Source: Blastocladiella emersonii ATCC 22665 (lineage: Eukaryota > Blastocladiomycota > Blastocladiomycetes > Blastocladiales > Blastocladiaceae). Taken from it: a stretch of DNA of 64,000 nucleotides. Positions 29,324 to 40,122 of the stretch are shown one piece after another. The notes below the pieces were generated by a model. That model ran no database searches. It saw only the letters and a program-made list of their open reading frames with translations, and had not been told where the DNA came from. Every line of letters begins with the position of its first letter. The first letter of the stretch is position 1. Location of the stretch: contig JANHCV010000001.1 of NCBI GenBank assembly GCA_025594325.1, positions 2,728,001-2,792,000 on the forward strand. Reading direction: 5' to 3'. The position numbers and the translations under genes are program-made.

Positions 29324-31249
29324 ATGATTGGAGCTCCTCCGCCACCCGAGGCGGACCCCGCTGCGGCCACTGCCGTCGTCGCTGCTGCCGCGGTGCCCGC
29401 GCCTGAGGTGACCTCGAGCAGCGACGCGACCGAGCCGGCCAAGGCGGTCCCCACTGCTGCTGATCTCCCCGCTGCGGAGTCGGCCAGCGAGGCCGCTGCT
29501 GCTGACGCGGCGACCGAGCAGACCGCCGTCCCCGCCTCGGAGGGCGCCGAGGAGCTCCCCGCGACGGTGACGGACGAGTCTGCGCCGATCCCGCGCTCGA
29601 CCTCGCCTGCGCCCGCGTCGATCCCTCGTTCGACCTCGCCCGCTCCCGCGCCGGTGCTCGCCGTCGACACGACCGTCGCTTCCGATAAGCCTGCCGTGGC
29701 GGCGGCGCCCACGACCCCGCGGACGCGCGGCCACTCGTCGCCGACACTGCCCGAGCCGTCGTCGCTCCCCGTGTCGACGGACCTGGTCGTCCCGACGGCG
29801 CCGACGTCGCCCGCGGGCTCCATCGACTCGGGCGAGGAGTCGGACCGCGAGCTGCACGACATCGACTTTGACTTCTGGCTCGACATTGCGGACGCGTCGG
29901 TCTATGACCTGATCGGGTCCGAGTGGGCGTCCGAGGCGTCGCGGCTGCTGGCCATCACTACGGGCCGCATCGAGAAGCTGGACGCGGACATGCAGTCGCC
30001 GCTGTCGGCGGGCGACTCGGACAGCACGCAGAAGCGGCGGATCCGGCGTCGCGACCGGCTCGCGGCGCGCGTCGTGTCGCACTGGCAGATCCTCGAGTCC
30101 AAGTTCCGCAACCCGCAGATCACGCGCACCCGCGACAAGGTCGCCTTCTTCTTCGGCGTCACCAACCTGTGGGTCACGGCCCTCATCGCCGGCATGTTCC
30201 CGGCGCTGATCCCGCTGTGGTTCACCCTCAAGGCCGTCGTCCTGCTGTCGATGCGCTGGGGGATCTACCGGGCAAAGCGCTGGCACCTGTTCCTCGCGGA
30301 TTTCTGCTACCTGATCAACTCGCTGGTGCTCGTCTTCATCCACGTCATGCCCTCGTCGCGTGCCCTGTTCCACCTCCTGTACGCGTGCGCGCACGGCCCG
30401 CTCGCCTGGGCGATCGTGACGTGGCGCAACTCGCTGGTCTTCCACTCGCTCGACAAGATGACGTCGGTGTTCATCCACCTGTCGCCGCCGCTCACGCTCG
30501 CGGCGATGCGGTGGCTCGACCCGACGCACTCGACGGCCGCGTCGCCATACTACTCGGGGGTGCCGGGCTCCCCGCTGGCCGAGCCCGTGTACCTCGGGAT
30601 CACCGAGGCCCTGGTCGGCGGCACCGCCATCTACGCCGTGTGGCAGCTCGCCTACTACCTGCTGATCCTGCAGCGGCGCCGCGACAAGGTGTACCGGCAG
30701 GGGTACGCGACGTCGTTCACGTGGCTGCTGGGCGACTCCAAGGGCGCCATCTCGCGCGCCATGAACGTGTTCGGCGAGCGGTACCAGCTCGTCACCTTCA
30801 TGGCGCTCCAGTACGTCTACTCGATGGTCACGGTCATCCCCGCCGTCCTGTGGTCGCGCTCCATGATACTCAACCTGCTGTTCCTCGTCGCCATCCTCTC
30901 GGCGTCCGTCTGGAACGCCGCCAGCTTCTACATCGACGTGTTCTCGGCCCGCTACGCCCGCGACCTCGCCAACCTCGAGGCCGAGTTCAAGGACCGCGTC
31001 CAGAACATCTCCGCGTCCGCGCCCTCGTCCGCCGTGCCCAACTCGGCCGACGGGTCCGAGTCCAAGGACGGTGCTGCCAAGACCGCCGCCGCTGCTGCGA
31101 GCGTCATCACGCCGCGCAGCCTGTTCGACGCCGCCAAGGCCGCCGTGACCGCGCACCTCACCAAGGACGGAGACGACGACGAAGACTACCTCGGCTGCCC
31201 GCCCGGCGCGTGGCCATCGCTGAAGCCGCGCAAGGCCAAGTCGGAATAA
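29324..31249 (+). CDS. GPC1: Glycerophosphocholine acyltransferase (Gpc1 family, DUF2838)
   Basis: Single exon, 641 residues. Gpc1 acylates glycerophosphocholine to lyso-PC in phosphatidylcholine remodelling and is an integral membrane protein. The first about 190 residues are Ala/Pro/Ser-rich and probably disordered. The conserved domain begins with the basic RRDRLAARVVSHWQ helix and KVAFFFGVTNLWVTA. It continues through YRAKRWHLFLADFCYLINSL and the signature FHSLDKMTSVFIHLSPPL (about residues 380-397), with about eight membrane segments to about residue 535. YRQGYATSFTWLLGDSKG is also typical. A short tail of about 100 residues follows. Start chosen at 29324, preceded by a CGCAAC-type leader. 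Confidence 0.92.
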   Translation: MIGAPPPPEADPAAATAVVAAAAVPAPEVTSSSDATEPAKAVPTAADLPAAESASEAAAADAATEQTAVPASEGAEELPATVTDESAPIPRSTSPAPASIPRSTSPAPAPVLAVDTTVASDKPAVAAAPTTPRTRGHSSPTLPEPSSLPVSTDLVVPTAPTSPAGSIDSGEESDRELHDIDFDFWLDIADASVYDLIGSEWASEASRLLAITTGRIEKLDADMQSPLSAGDSDSTQKRRIRRRDRLAARVVSHWQILESKFRNPQITRTRDKVAFFFGVTNLWVTALIAGMFPALIPLWFTLKAVVLLSMRWGIYRAKRWHLFLADFCYLINSLVLVFIHVMPSSRALFHLLYACAHGPLAWAIVTWRNSLVFHSLDKMTSVFIHLSPPLTLAAMRWLDPTHSTAASPYYSGVPGSPLAEPVYLGITEALVGGTAIYAVWQLAYYLLILQRRRDKVYRQGYATSFTWLLGDSKGAISRAMNVFGERYQLVTFMALQYVYSMVTVIPAVLWSRSMILNLLFLVAILSASVWNAASFYIDVFSARYARDLANLEAEFKDRVQNISASAPSSAVPNSADGSESKDGAAKTAAAAASVITPRSLFDAAKAAVTAHLTKDGDDDEDYLGCPPGAWPSLKPRKAKSE

Positions 31250-31356
31250 CCACCGCCACCAACCACCAGAACCACCAACATCATCAAGAAGAAGGGAAAA
31301 AACTGAACCATGTACTCTAAATTGGAAGCCAAACTTTTGCTACTCCTCGCTCGCCA

Positions 31357-33838
31357 CTACATGCCCAGTGCCTCGCACACGACCTCGTTCCACGTCGCGC
31401 GACCCGGCCCCGCGTCGTCGCCGCCGACCTTGGCCGTAGCCAGGTACACGGTGCCGCCGCCGCCGCCGCGCCCGCCGAGCGCCGTCGCGACGCGCTGCAC
31501 GACGTCGCGCGCCGACACCCTGCCGGTCCCCGCCGTGTGCACGAACGCCGTGACCAGCGTGCGGTACGTCATGACAACAATCTCGCCGCGGCGCAGGCGG
31601 TCCTGGACCACGGCGGTGCGGCGGCGGACGTACGTCGGGTCCATGGCGGGATCGACGTGCTCGACGCGCACGTTGGGCGCGAGGTGGTCCGTAGCCCCAA
31701 CGACCAGCTCGGCCGACGCGACCGCGTTCACCATGCTCGTCACGGAGCGCGCCGAGTCCTTGGTCTGGCGCACCATAGTCTCGACGCGCGCGCGCATCGC
31801 GTCGGGCGATGCCGCAGCCTCCGCGCCGAGCCCCGCCGATGCCGCGGCCGCGAGCGTCGCCTGCATGGCCGCGATGCGCTGCTCGGCCGCGAGCCCCGCG
31901 ACGGCCTCGACGCGGCGCGTGCCGGCGGCGACGCTGCGGTCCGAGAGCACGATGACGGGGAACGCGTCGCGCGCGCGCGCGACGTGGGTGCCCGCGCACA
32001 GCTCGAGCGTGTCGGGCCCGATCCCGACCACGCGCACGTCGCCGTCCGGGTACCGGTCGCCGAACACCATGGCGGCGCCGCGCGCGCGCGCGGCCTCGAT
32101 GGGCTCGTGCGTGATGGCGGTGGCCGAGTCGTCAGCCGCCAGCGCGTTGGCGCGGGACTGGACCGCGATCAGCTGCGCGGCCGTCAGCGCCGCCGTGTGC
32201 GTGAAATCGAACGTCAGCCGCGACGCGTCCACGTGCGACCCGGCCTGCACGACGTGCGGGCCCAGCACGTCGCGCAGCGCGCGGTGCAGGAGGTGCGTCG
32301 CCGAGTGGTGCGCGGCGGTCCGGTGGCGCGTCGCGGCGTCGACCTCGGCCGTGAGCCGGGAGCCGGGGGCGAGCGACGGGAAGGTGCCGGTCGCGGGGTC
32401 GCGCGAGATGGCGATCCCAGGGCCCGAGGGCGTCGCCGCACCGGTCGCTGGGTACCAGGTGAGCGTGCCGTCGGGGGACGTGACGCCGACGCGGCCAACG
32501 TCCGGGACCTGGCCACCGCCGAGCGCGTAGAACGGGGTGCGGTCGACGAGCACGACGAGGGTCGGGTCGGCGGCGGCCGACTTGGACTTTTTGCTCCCAC
32601 TCGTGCGCTTGTTCTTGGCCGCGTCGGTCTCGACGGCGGTATCGGGAGTCGACACTATCGCAGTCACGGTCGCCTCGGTCTCGAGCGTGTCGTAGCCGAC
32701 AAACTGGGTCCCGGCGGCGGCAGCCGGTGCAGCAACCTTGACCGCGCTCGCCTCGGCCGGCACCGGCGCGTCGACAGTCGCCTCACCCGTCGGACTCGCT
32801 CCGCTCGCGATCCGGTGGGCTTCCATGAGCTCCTGTGCGCGAACCGTGTCGACGGACCATCCGCGGTCGCGGGCGAGCCACTCGACGACGTCGAGCGGGA
32901 ACCCGAGCGACGCGTGCATATCGAACGCGACATCGCCAGGAACGACGCGATCGACGGGAGCAGTCCCACCGCGGACGTACTGGTTGACGGCGCGGTCAGC
33001 GCGCGCGAGGAGCGCGCGGAACGCCGCGTCCTCGGCGCGGAGGATCTCGGCGGTCTGGCCGATGCGCGCGTGGAGGTCCGGGAACGCGTCGGCGGGGTAC
33101 ATGTCGAGGACGTGCGGCGCGGCGAGGTCGGCGAGCGGGGTCGGGACGCCGAGGACCGACGCGGCGCGCGTGGCGCGGCGGATGATCTTGCGCAGGACGT
33201 AGCCGCGGTGCACGGCGCTCGGGATCACGCCGTCGGTGAGGAGAAACAGGGCCGCCTTGGTGTGGTCCGCGATCACCTTGGCGAGCGCCGGGTCGGCGGC
33301 CGGGTTGGTCGCGGCGCCGCGGACGGCGGCGACGAGTGGGGCGAACACGTCGGTCGCGTAGTTGTCAAAGGACCCGTCGAGGACCGACAGGATCCGCTCG
33401 AGGCCCATGCCCGTGTCGATGCACGGCACGTCGAGGCGGTCGAGCTGCGCGTTGGGCCCGGTCCCGCCGCGCGAGTAGTGTTCCATGAAGACCACGTTCC
33501 ACACCTCGAGCCACTGGTTCGGGTCGTTGCTGCCGTGGTCCCAGAAGATCTCGGTGCACGGGCCGCACGGGCCGACGTCGCCCATGGACCACCAGTTGTC
33601 GGCGGCGGAGAGGCGGGCGACGGACGCGGCGGGGAGGCCCATGACCGCGGTCCAGATCTCAAACGCCTCGCGGTCCGAGTCGAGGACCGAGACCTTGAGG
33701 TGGTCGCGCGGCAGCTGCAGGACCTCGGTGAGAAACTCCCAGGCGAGGCGGATCGCGGCGCGCTTGTCGTAGGCGCCGAACGAGAAGTTGCCGAGCATCT
33801 CGAAGAAGGTGTGGTGGCGCGGCGTGTACCCGACGTTG

Positions 33839-33873
<35 letters not shown>

Positions 33874-34149
33874 CCGCTGTACCGTCACGGCCGACGGGTA
33901 CGGCGCGGCCTTTGGGTCGAGGAAGTGGGACTTGAACTGGTTCATGCCCGCGTTGGTGAACAGCAGCGACTTGTCGCCGTGCGGGATCAGCGGCGCCGAC
34001 GGGACGTGCCGGTGCCCGTGCTGCGTCGCAAAGTAGTCGACAAAGGCCGCGCGCACCTGGCGCGACCCGAGCGGGCGGCCCAGCGCGCGCGCCGTCGCGG
34101 GAGCTGCTGCTGCTGCACTCGACGCCATGGCGGTTGCAGCGAGTTTCAT
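31357..34149 (-). CDS. Alanyl-tRNA synthetase, probably mitochondrial
   Basis: Single exon, 930 residues. It charges tRNA-Ala. Class II motifs are visible: FTNAGMNQFKSHFL and HTFFEMLGNFSFGAYDK in the catalytic core, and GDVGPCGPCTEIFWDHG. The editing domain has HHSATHLLHRAL (HxxxH zinc site) and ELCAGTHVARA. The C-terminal region is short on the usual Gly-rich block but has GGRGGGGGTVYLATAKVGG. The N-terminus is Ala/Arg-rich without acidic residues (MKLAATAMASS...), compatible with a mitochondrial presequence. Head-to-head sharing of a 195-bp promoter with the mitochondrial SSB gene supports organellar function. Many fungi make both isoforms from one gene, and an internal ATG at 34128 would allow that here. 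Confidence 0.88.
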
Positions 34150-34344
34150 GGAGGGCGCGGCGGCCGTGGTTGGTTGATGGTGCGGCGTGATGGAGATCGG
34201 CGCGGATTCGCGTCCTCCGCGCGGGGGTCGCGGAGTTTGGAGGGCACGTGCGACGCGGCAGCTCGCTGTTGGCTCTCGTCGCTTGACGCGGGACGCTTCC
34301 GCTCTCGCTCCTCAGACGCACCACCGCTGCTGCTACGAATCATC
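34150..34344. promoter_or_regulatory. Bidirectional promoter between AlaRS and mitochondrial SSB
   Basis: 195 bp separates two divergent start codons, too short for independent large promoters. It contains CACGTGCGACGCGGC near 34243-34258 and CTTGACGCGGGACGCTTCC near 34283-34302. No TATA box is seen. Both flanking products are predicted mitochondrial. Confidence 0.45.
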
Positions 34345-35054
34345 ATGCTCCGCCGCCTCTACTCGACTGCCGCCTCCAACGCCACGGTGCGTGTGGGCTA
34401 CGGACGGCTTTGATGGACGATGGATGGAGGACTGACGCGCGCGCGGATGACTCGCGGTTCTTGCACCATGTAGCGCACGCGGATCAACCCCGGTACGCCC
34501 GGCCCGCGCCCACGTCGCGGTGTCGCTCGAGTCGCTCATCACCGCGCGTCCGTCCCCTGCGTGTAGTCGGCCTGAACCGCGTCACGCTGCTGGGCCGCGT
34601 CACGGACGCGGTGCGCGCCAACGTGCTGAACAAGGACGACGTGGAGAAGTCGGGTGCGCAGCCGCGGTACGCGACGACCGTCACCATGTCGACGTCCGAC
34701 AAGAAGATTGTGATCGACGGCGAGGGCAAGGAGACGGCGTCGTACCTGAACCAGTACCACAAGGTGGTCACCTTCGACCGCGGCGCGCACGATTTCCTGA
34801 CGACGGCGGTGCGCCCGGGCATGTCGCTGTACGTCGAGGGCAAGCTCGTCACGGAAAAGTACACGGACAAGGAGGGCAACACGCGCTACTCGACGTCGGT
34901 CCAGGCCTCGGCCCCGCACGGCCGCATCGTCATCGTCAACCAGCACGTCCCCGAGGGCTTTGCGCGCGTCGCCGCCGAGAAGGAGGAGCACGCCTCGTCG
35001 GGCTCGTCGGGTTCCGGCCGCGACCACTACACGGGCCAGGAGATCCCGCTGTAA
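34345..35054 (+). CDS. RIM1: Mitochondrial single-stranded DNA-binding protein (Rim1/mtSSB)
   Basis: Three exons, join(34345..34386,34474..34492,34567..35054), 182 residues in phase. mtSSB coats single-stranded mtDNA during replication. Exon 1 encodes a presequence MLRRLYSTAASNAT. Exon 2 is a 19-nt microexon (RTRINP plus one base). Exon 3 carries the OB fold starting GLNRVTLLGRVTDAVRAN, with YHKVVTFDRGAHDFL, SLYVEGKLVTEKYTDKEGN and TSVQASAPHGRIVIV, typical of bacterial-type SSB. It lacks a long acidic bacterial tail, as expected for the organellar form. Tail sequence GRDHYTGQEIPL is distinctive. Confidence 0.9.
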
Positions 35055-35264
35055 GCCGGCGAGGGTCCGCTGTTCGAGCCCCGCCGCGCGCGGGCGAGAT
35101 TTTCGTTTTCACCTCGTGTCTCCGACCGCGTCTCATACACCCCCGTTTTACCGAGCGCGTCGCGTCTCATCAAACCGCTGAAGATCCAACGCGTCGGGAA
35201 CTCGTCCTCCCTCGCACTTGATGTCCACACCTCTACCCTCGATGAACGCTAGACACGAAGCAAC

Positions 35265-36213
35265 ATGAATCCGTCCGACGCGGCCGCCGACTTGCTGCAC
35301 ATTGCCGGCCTGGCCTTCCCGGGCATCGACGCCGCGGCCCCGGCACCCGCACCCGCACCGGCCGCGCCCGTTGTGCCCGTACCCGCGCCGACACCTACCC
35401 CGGCGCCAGTGGCAGCGACGGCCGGGCCGACGTACCGCCTCGAGATCCTGCAGCAGCCCGTGCACTGCCGCGTGTGCGGGTACAACGAAAAGGACCGCCG
35501 CCCCGTCGACCCACCGGTCGTCCTGCAGCTCGTCGCCGCGAGCGACACGGCGGCCGCCGACCTGCTCGAGGACCCGAACCACTGCGCGCTCGTGGCGCAC
35601 GCGACGCTGTGGTCCGAGGACGGCGCCGTCGAGGTGACGACGGGCACCGAGGAGGACGCGCTGGCGCTGGCCACGTCCGCTGCCGCCACTGGCGTCGCGA
35701 CACGCTCGCTGATGGGCTCGCTCGTGGCCAGCGGGCTGCGGCTCCTCGGGCTCGACGGCCGGCCGGGCATCTTCTTTGCGTTCCACGACCTCAGCGTGCG
35801 CGTCGAGGGCCGGTTCCGCCTGCGGTTCGCGCTGTTTGACGTGCGCGCCGCGGGTACGGGCGGCGGCGCGGAGAGCGGGGCCGAGTCGGACTCGGGCGAC
35901 GACGAGGGCGGCGCGCCCGAGATCGCGGCCGTTATGACCGACGTGTTCACGTCGTACGCGGCCAAGCGGTTCCCCGGCATGATGCGTACGTCGTGATGTG
36001 GATCGAGGCGCTAAGTGGGGAGAGCTGACGCGACGCGGATGTGTAGAATCGACGGCCCTCAGCAAACACTTCCGCAGCCAGGGCGTCAAGGTGCCGACGC
36101 GCGCCGAGGCGCGCCGCGAGACCCCGGCCAAGCGGCGGCTGCGCGGCGGCGGGGACGCGTCGTCGGCCGCCGACGGCGAGACCACGGCGCTCGACGACGA
36201 GTACGACGAGTAG
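35265..36213 (+). CDS. Velvet-domain transcriptional regulator
   Basis: Two exons, join(35265..35985,36047..36213), 295 residues in phase. Velvet proteins (VeA, VelB, VosA, Ryp2/Ryp3) are fungus-specific NF-kappaB-like DNA-binding regulators of development and secondary metabolism. Signature segments are YRLEILQQPVHCRVCGYNEK (about 52-71) with DRRPVDPPVVLQLV, then FFAFHDLSVRVEGRFRLRF, FTSYAAKRFPGMM and, across the intron, STALSKHFRSQGVKVPTRAE. The N-terminal tail is a Pro/Ala repeat (PAPAPAP), and the C-terminus is basic then acidic. Closest subtype is VelB/VosA-like, which cannot be settled by eye. It faces the WOPR gene tail-to-tail across 189 bp. Confidence 0.92.
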
Positions 36214-36402
36214 CGGCCCAAGAATGAAGTGGGGGAGGTAAATTGATGGTTCTCATTCCGTTACAGTCTGCTCTTGCGTTCTCGTTTGGGGTTGGGTGTG
36301 ATGGTGGGGGGATAAGATAGGAAGGGGGGAAGAGGGACTCTGTCTGTACACGTCGGCGGACCAGCTCAGCGACGGTGACGGCGACGGCGCGCGCGCGCTT
36401 GC

Positions 36403-38480
36403 TCACCGATCGAGCCGGAAGGTCATGTCGAGGGCGCGCAGCTGGCGGCCGTCCTCGAGGTGCAGCCGCTCGTAGCGCAGGTGCGGCGCCGCGCGCGACC
36501 GCTCGCGCGCCTCGTGGTCGACCTCGGGCAGCTGCACGAGCGACGCCGCCGCCGCCGAGGTGGAGGCCGAGGCCGCGCTGCCGGGACCCGTCACGTCGGG
36601 CCGCAGCGCCGGCAGCTTGAAGTCGGCGAACAGCGTGTTCGGTTTACCGACCAGGTCCGCGGTGGAAGAGGAGGAGACGGGTCCGGCGCCCGTGACCATC
36701 GTGCCGCCGGGACTCGCGCCGGAGCTCGGCGGGCCCGACGCGTGCTCGGCAACGGCCGCGGGCGCGAGCTGCGGTTGTGGCGGGAAGACGGCGGCGCCGA
36801 TGGGCGCGTTGACGAAGGCGGCGAACCCGGCCGCCGCGACGTTGCCGCTGGACGGGTACTCGTCGAGCGTCGCGAGCGACGGCTGCTGTTGCTGCTGCTG
36901 GAAGTACTGGTGGTGCTGGTGGTGGTGCATCATCATGGCCGAGGTCGGCGACGGCTGGCGGTCCACGGCCATGGCCATCCCCGACGCCGACGCGGAGGCC
37001 GGGTTGCGGAACGGGTAGGTGGAGATCTGCGTGGCCGAGTACCCTGGCTCGTAGGGATGTCGTGGCGGGATCCCGCCGTTGATGGTCGGCGGCATCGACA
37101 CAGGCACAGGCACGGGCGCGAGCGCCAGCGCTCGTGGTGGCGGTGGCGGGACCGGCGCGTACCCGTCCTCGGCGGCGGTCGGGACGTGGTACGGCGGGTA
37201 CTGGTGGTGCATCGGCGGCGGCTGGTGCGCGTGCGGGTGCGCGTGGTGATGCGGCGCGTAGCCAGGGGCAGTGGGTCCGCGCGAGTAGGGCGAGGCACGG
37301 CGCTCGACGCTGGACCCGCGGCGGTACGCGAGCGAGTGGGGTGGTGGTGGCGCGGGCGCGGACACGGCGTGGTGGTGATGGTGTGGGAGGTACCCGGCGC
37401 TGGCGGGCGGCATCTGGGCCGGATGCACGCCCATCATGGCGTCCTGCGACGGCATGGGCGGCGGCGCGATCGCGTGCGCGTGCGCGTGCGGGTGGTGCAT
37501 CTGCGGGGCGAGGACCATGCCGCCGGGCACGAGGAGCGGGTGGCGCGTAGCCGACTTGCGCGAGAGCGCGACGGGCACGTCGTTGCCGGCAAAGTAGATG
37601 GCGGGCACGTCGAGCGTCGCGATCCGCTCGTCGGCGTCGATGGTCGGCAGGCGCGCCGCGTCGTCCTCGGAAAAGTAGGAGATGAGGCGCAGCTTCTGGC
37701 CGTACAGCGTCGCGAGCGACAGCGCGCGCTTCTTGAGCAGCGTGCGGCGCGGCGGCGCCCCCGAGGTCGACGGCGCGGCCGACTGCGACGCGCGCCGGCG
37801 GCCGGGCGTCGTCGCGGCCGACGAGGAGCCCGTGGCCGACACCTCATCGGCGGCGGGGCCCGGCGACGTGCTGGCGCGGTTGGCCGCGTCGGCGTCGGTC
37901 GGCGGCGCGTTCGGGTTGGACGCGGCGAAGGCGAGGTCGGCGGGCGAGCCCTCGAGCTCCTTGTACTCGAGGAAGTGGCCCTTCATGCGCGACGACGACC
38001 ACAGGCGCGAGTCGGCCCAGCGGCGCACCTACACGACGATGATGGCGGTGATGATGGGAGGAGGGTTGACGCACGATGAGTCACGGATCGCGCGGAGTGT
38101 CTCGGGCGGGGTCGGCAGGGAGAACGCGCAAACACGCGTGCGTGGGAGCGGCCGGCGCGCGTCACCGCAGCGGCAGGCACGCGCGGGCGAGAACAAGGGG
38201 CGGGCAACCCGGTGGCCCGCGCAAGGCACGAGCTCTAGCCCGCGCACTACGCCACAGACTGCCCCGCAGCTGGCCGTATCATCACCACCACACGAGGGAG
38301 ATCGTAGCGTACCTGAGATTCGCTCTCCTCGAACACAAACGTCGCGCCCGAGCGCACCAGCGAACTCCGCTCCTCGTCCGTGAGCCGCCGCGTCACGCGC
38401 GGCAGGATGCCGCTGCGCGCCGCCTCGACGATGCGCAGCGCGTCGTCCAGCGATCGCACCAGGCCGTACCAGGTCTCCAT
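36403..38480 (-). CDS. WOPR-domain (Gti1/Pac2 family) transcriptional regulator
   Basis: Two exons, complement(join(36403..38028,38313..38480)), 597 residues in phase, with a long 284-nt intron. WOPR factors (Wor1, Ryp1, Pac2) are fungal master regulators of morphological switching. Exon 1 encodes WOPR box a: ETWYGLVRSLDDALRIVEAA, RSGILPRVTRRLTDEERSSL, SGATFVFEE. Exon 2 begins with VRRWADSRLWSSSRMKGHFL and EYKEL. Box b is KKRALSLATLYGQKLRLISY followed by FSEDDAARL (about residues 140-175). The remainder is His/Pro/Gln-rich with poly-Gln and poly-His tracts, typical of prion-like activation regions. Intron position after ESQ interrupts the DNA-binding domain. Confidence 0.92.
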
Positions 38481-40122
38481 GGCGGCGAGGTGGCGACGTC
38501 GTTGGGGGTGTTGCAGCGAGTCGGGATCGTGGGGAGACGCGTCCGTGGCTGGTCGGTTGGTGGGCACGGCACGGGCGACGCAGCGATGGCGGATGGAGAA
38601 GGAGTGGAGAGTGTGGAGATTGCAAGGGGAGAGAGAGAAATGAGCGCGGCGGGTGTTGCCGGATGAGCGGGGAGCGGGGACAAAGGGCCGGGCGCGGCGC
38701 GCGGGACGCGATTGATTGCGTGCGATTGAACTCGCGGGGCGGCACGGCAGGGCAGGGCGTCTTTCGTGCAGCCGAGTGCGTGAACGAGCGAGCGCGAACG
38801 GTGTGCGTGTGCGATGGCGGGGGGAGCGGGGGCCGGGGGCCGCGCGACGAGCGATGCGGGTGTGGCCGTGAACAAGCGAAGCGAAGCGCGGCGGGTGGGG
38901 GACACGCGAGGCAGGTGGCGCGACGCCGGGATTAGCACGGCGCAAAGTTGGCCTTGACTACGTTGCAGGAAGTAGGAAATGGAGAGCAGGGAGTCCCGCG
39001 CGGGGATCCAGGAGTTTTGAGCCGCGGGTCCGGGTCGAGCGTCGAGACGATGAACGAGATCGCTCGCTTTACACTCAAACCGCCCGCACACAAGGCACAC
39101 GCGCCAAGTCCGGTGGCGCAGCCAAGTTCCCTCGGCGCAGCCTTGTTGTTCGCGGACCCCCTCCAGCCCGCGAGCTCTAGCCTGGCTTTGCGCGATGACC
39201 GAACAAGGGCCGAGGGCGCGCGGCGCCCTCGATGTCCACCACCGCGACCGCGGGCTTCGCTCCGCCGGCTGCTACACACTGCTGTCCGCCAACTACACTA
39301 CGGCGGGGATTCAGCCCTGCCCATTTGATGCCTTGCAGCGGCTGCGGAGATTATCCCCGTCGATTGACCACGGTCTGCGCCATCGTGCTCTCATCGGACT
39401 CGGATTGCCGCTGCGGTCAACGCACCTTGTGCCACCTCTCCCATACGTGTGCCCTCTAATAGCACGCGCGTCCGCGGGCTACAGGGTCTCGACCTGGGTT
39501 CCGGCCACGCGCAAGACGCGAGGCACGCGAGGCACGACGTAATCGCGAAAATGTCTCACATCACGTGCGCTGGAGACACAGCGACGCGTTTCAGGCCGCA
39601 CGTGCGGGCCGTGATCCCGTGTCGCTCGCGGGCAGAATGGAGCGCCCTTGATCGCACACTAATTTATATATCGTCGCACGGTATCGAATATGTACTCGAG
39701 ACAGGGGGGGTATCTTGAGGCACACGGTCAGTCACCCGGGAAGGTTGCCTTCGGACCCTCATGGTTGGCCGCTCCCGTGCTCGGGCAAGACTTGAACGGA
39801 GGACGATAGTCACTTCGCGTCGTGCTACGCATCGTGGCACCTCGGAGTGTGAGAGATCGAACCGCGGCCATGGGGTGTGAGACGCCGGAAGTGGGGGCGG
39901 CGTGGAGTGCCGCCGGCGGTCGCGGTTGCGCCACCCACGCGAGCGGCCGCCGCCGCCGCCGTCGCCGTCGCCAAGTCGCTGCTGCCCCCGGTCTCGCGCC
40001 GCACTTGAATTGCGAAGTTGCACACTACACCTCCTGCACTTGCGAGCCCCGCGTGCAGGGACTCCGATCATCTCGCGGCGCCACTCCTGCGCCCGCCCGC
40101 CGCCGCCGTGTCCGCCGCCGCC
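38481..40122. promoter_or_regulatory. Divergent upstream region of the WOPR and glycosyltransferase genes
   Basis: 1.64 kb without a supported gene. The WOPR-proximal part (38481-38940) is very GC-rich. The central part (39000-39720) is less so and includes AATTTATATATCG near 39660-39672 and a G7 run near 39705. Short open frames occur but none resembles a protein family. Long upstream regions are common for WOPR regulators, which autoregulate in other fungi; that is inference here. Confidence 0.4.

Noticed and set aside
35060-35095. tRNA-like T-arm (GTTCGAGCC) after the mtSSB stop
   Set aside because: The 70 bases upstream are coding sequence and do not form acceptor, D or anticodon stems.
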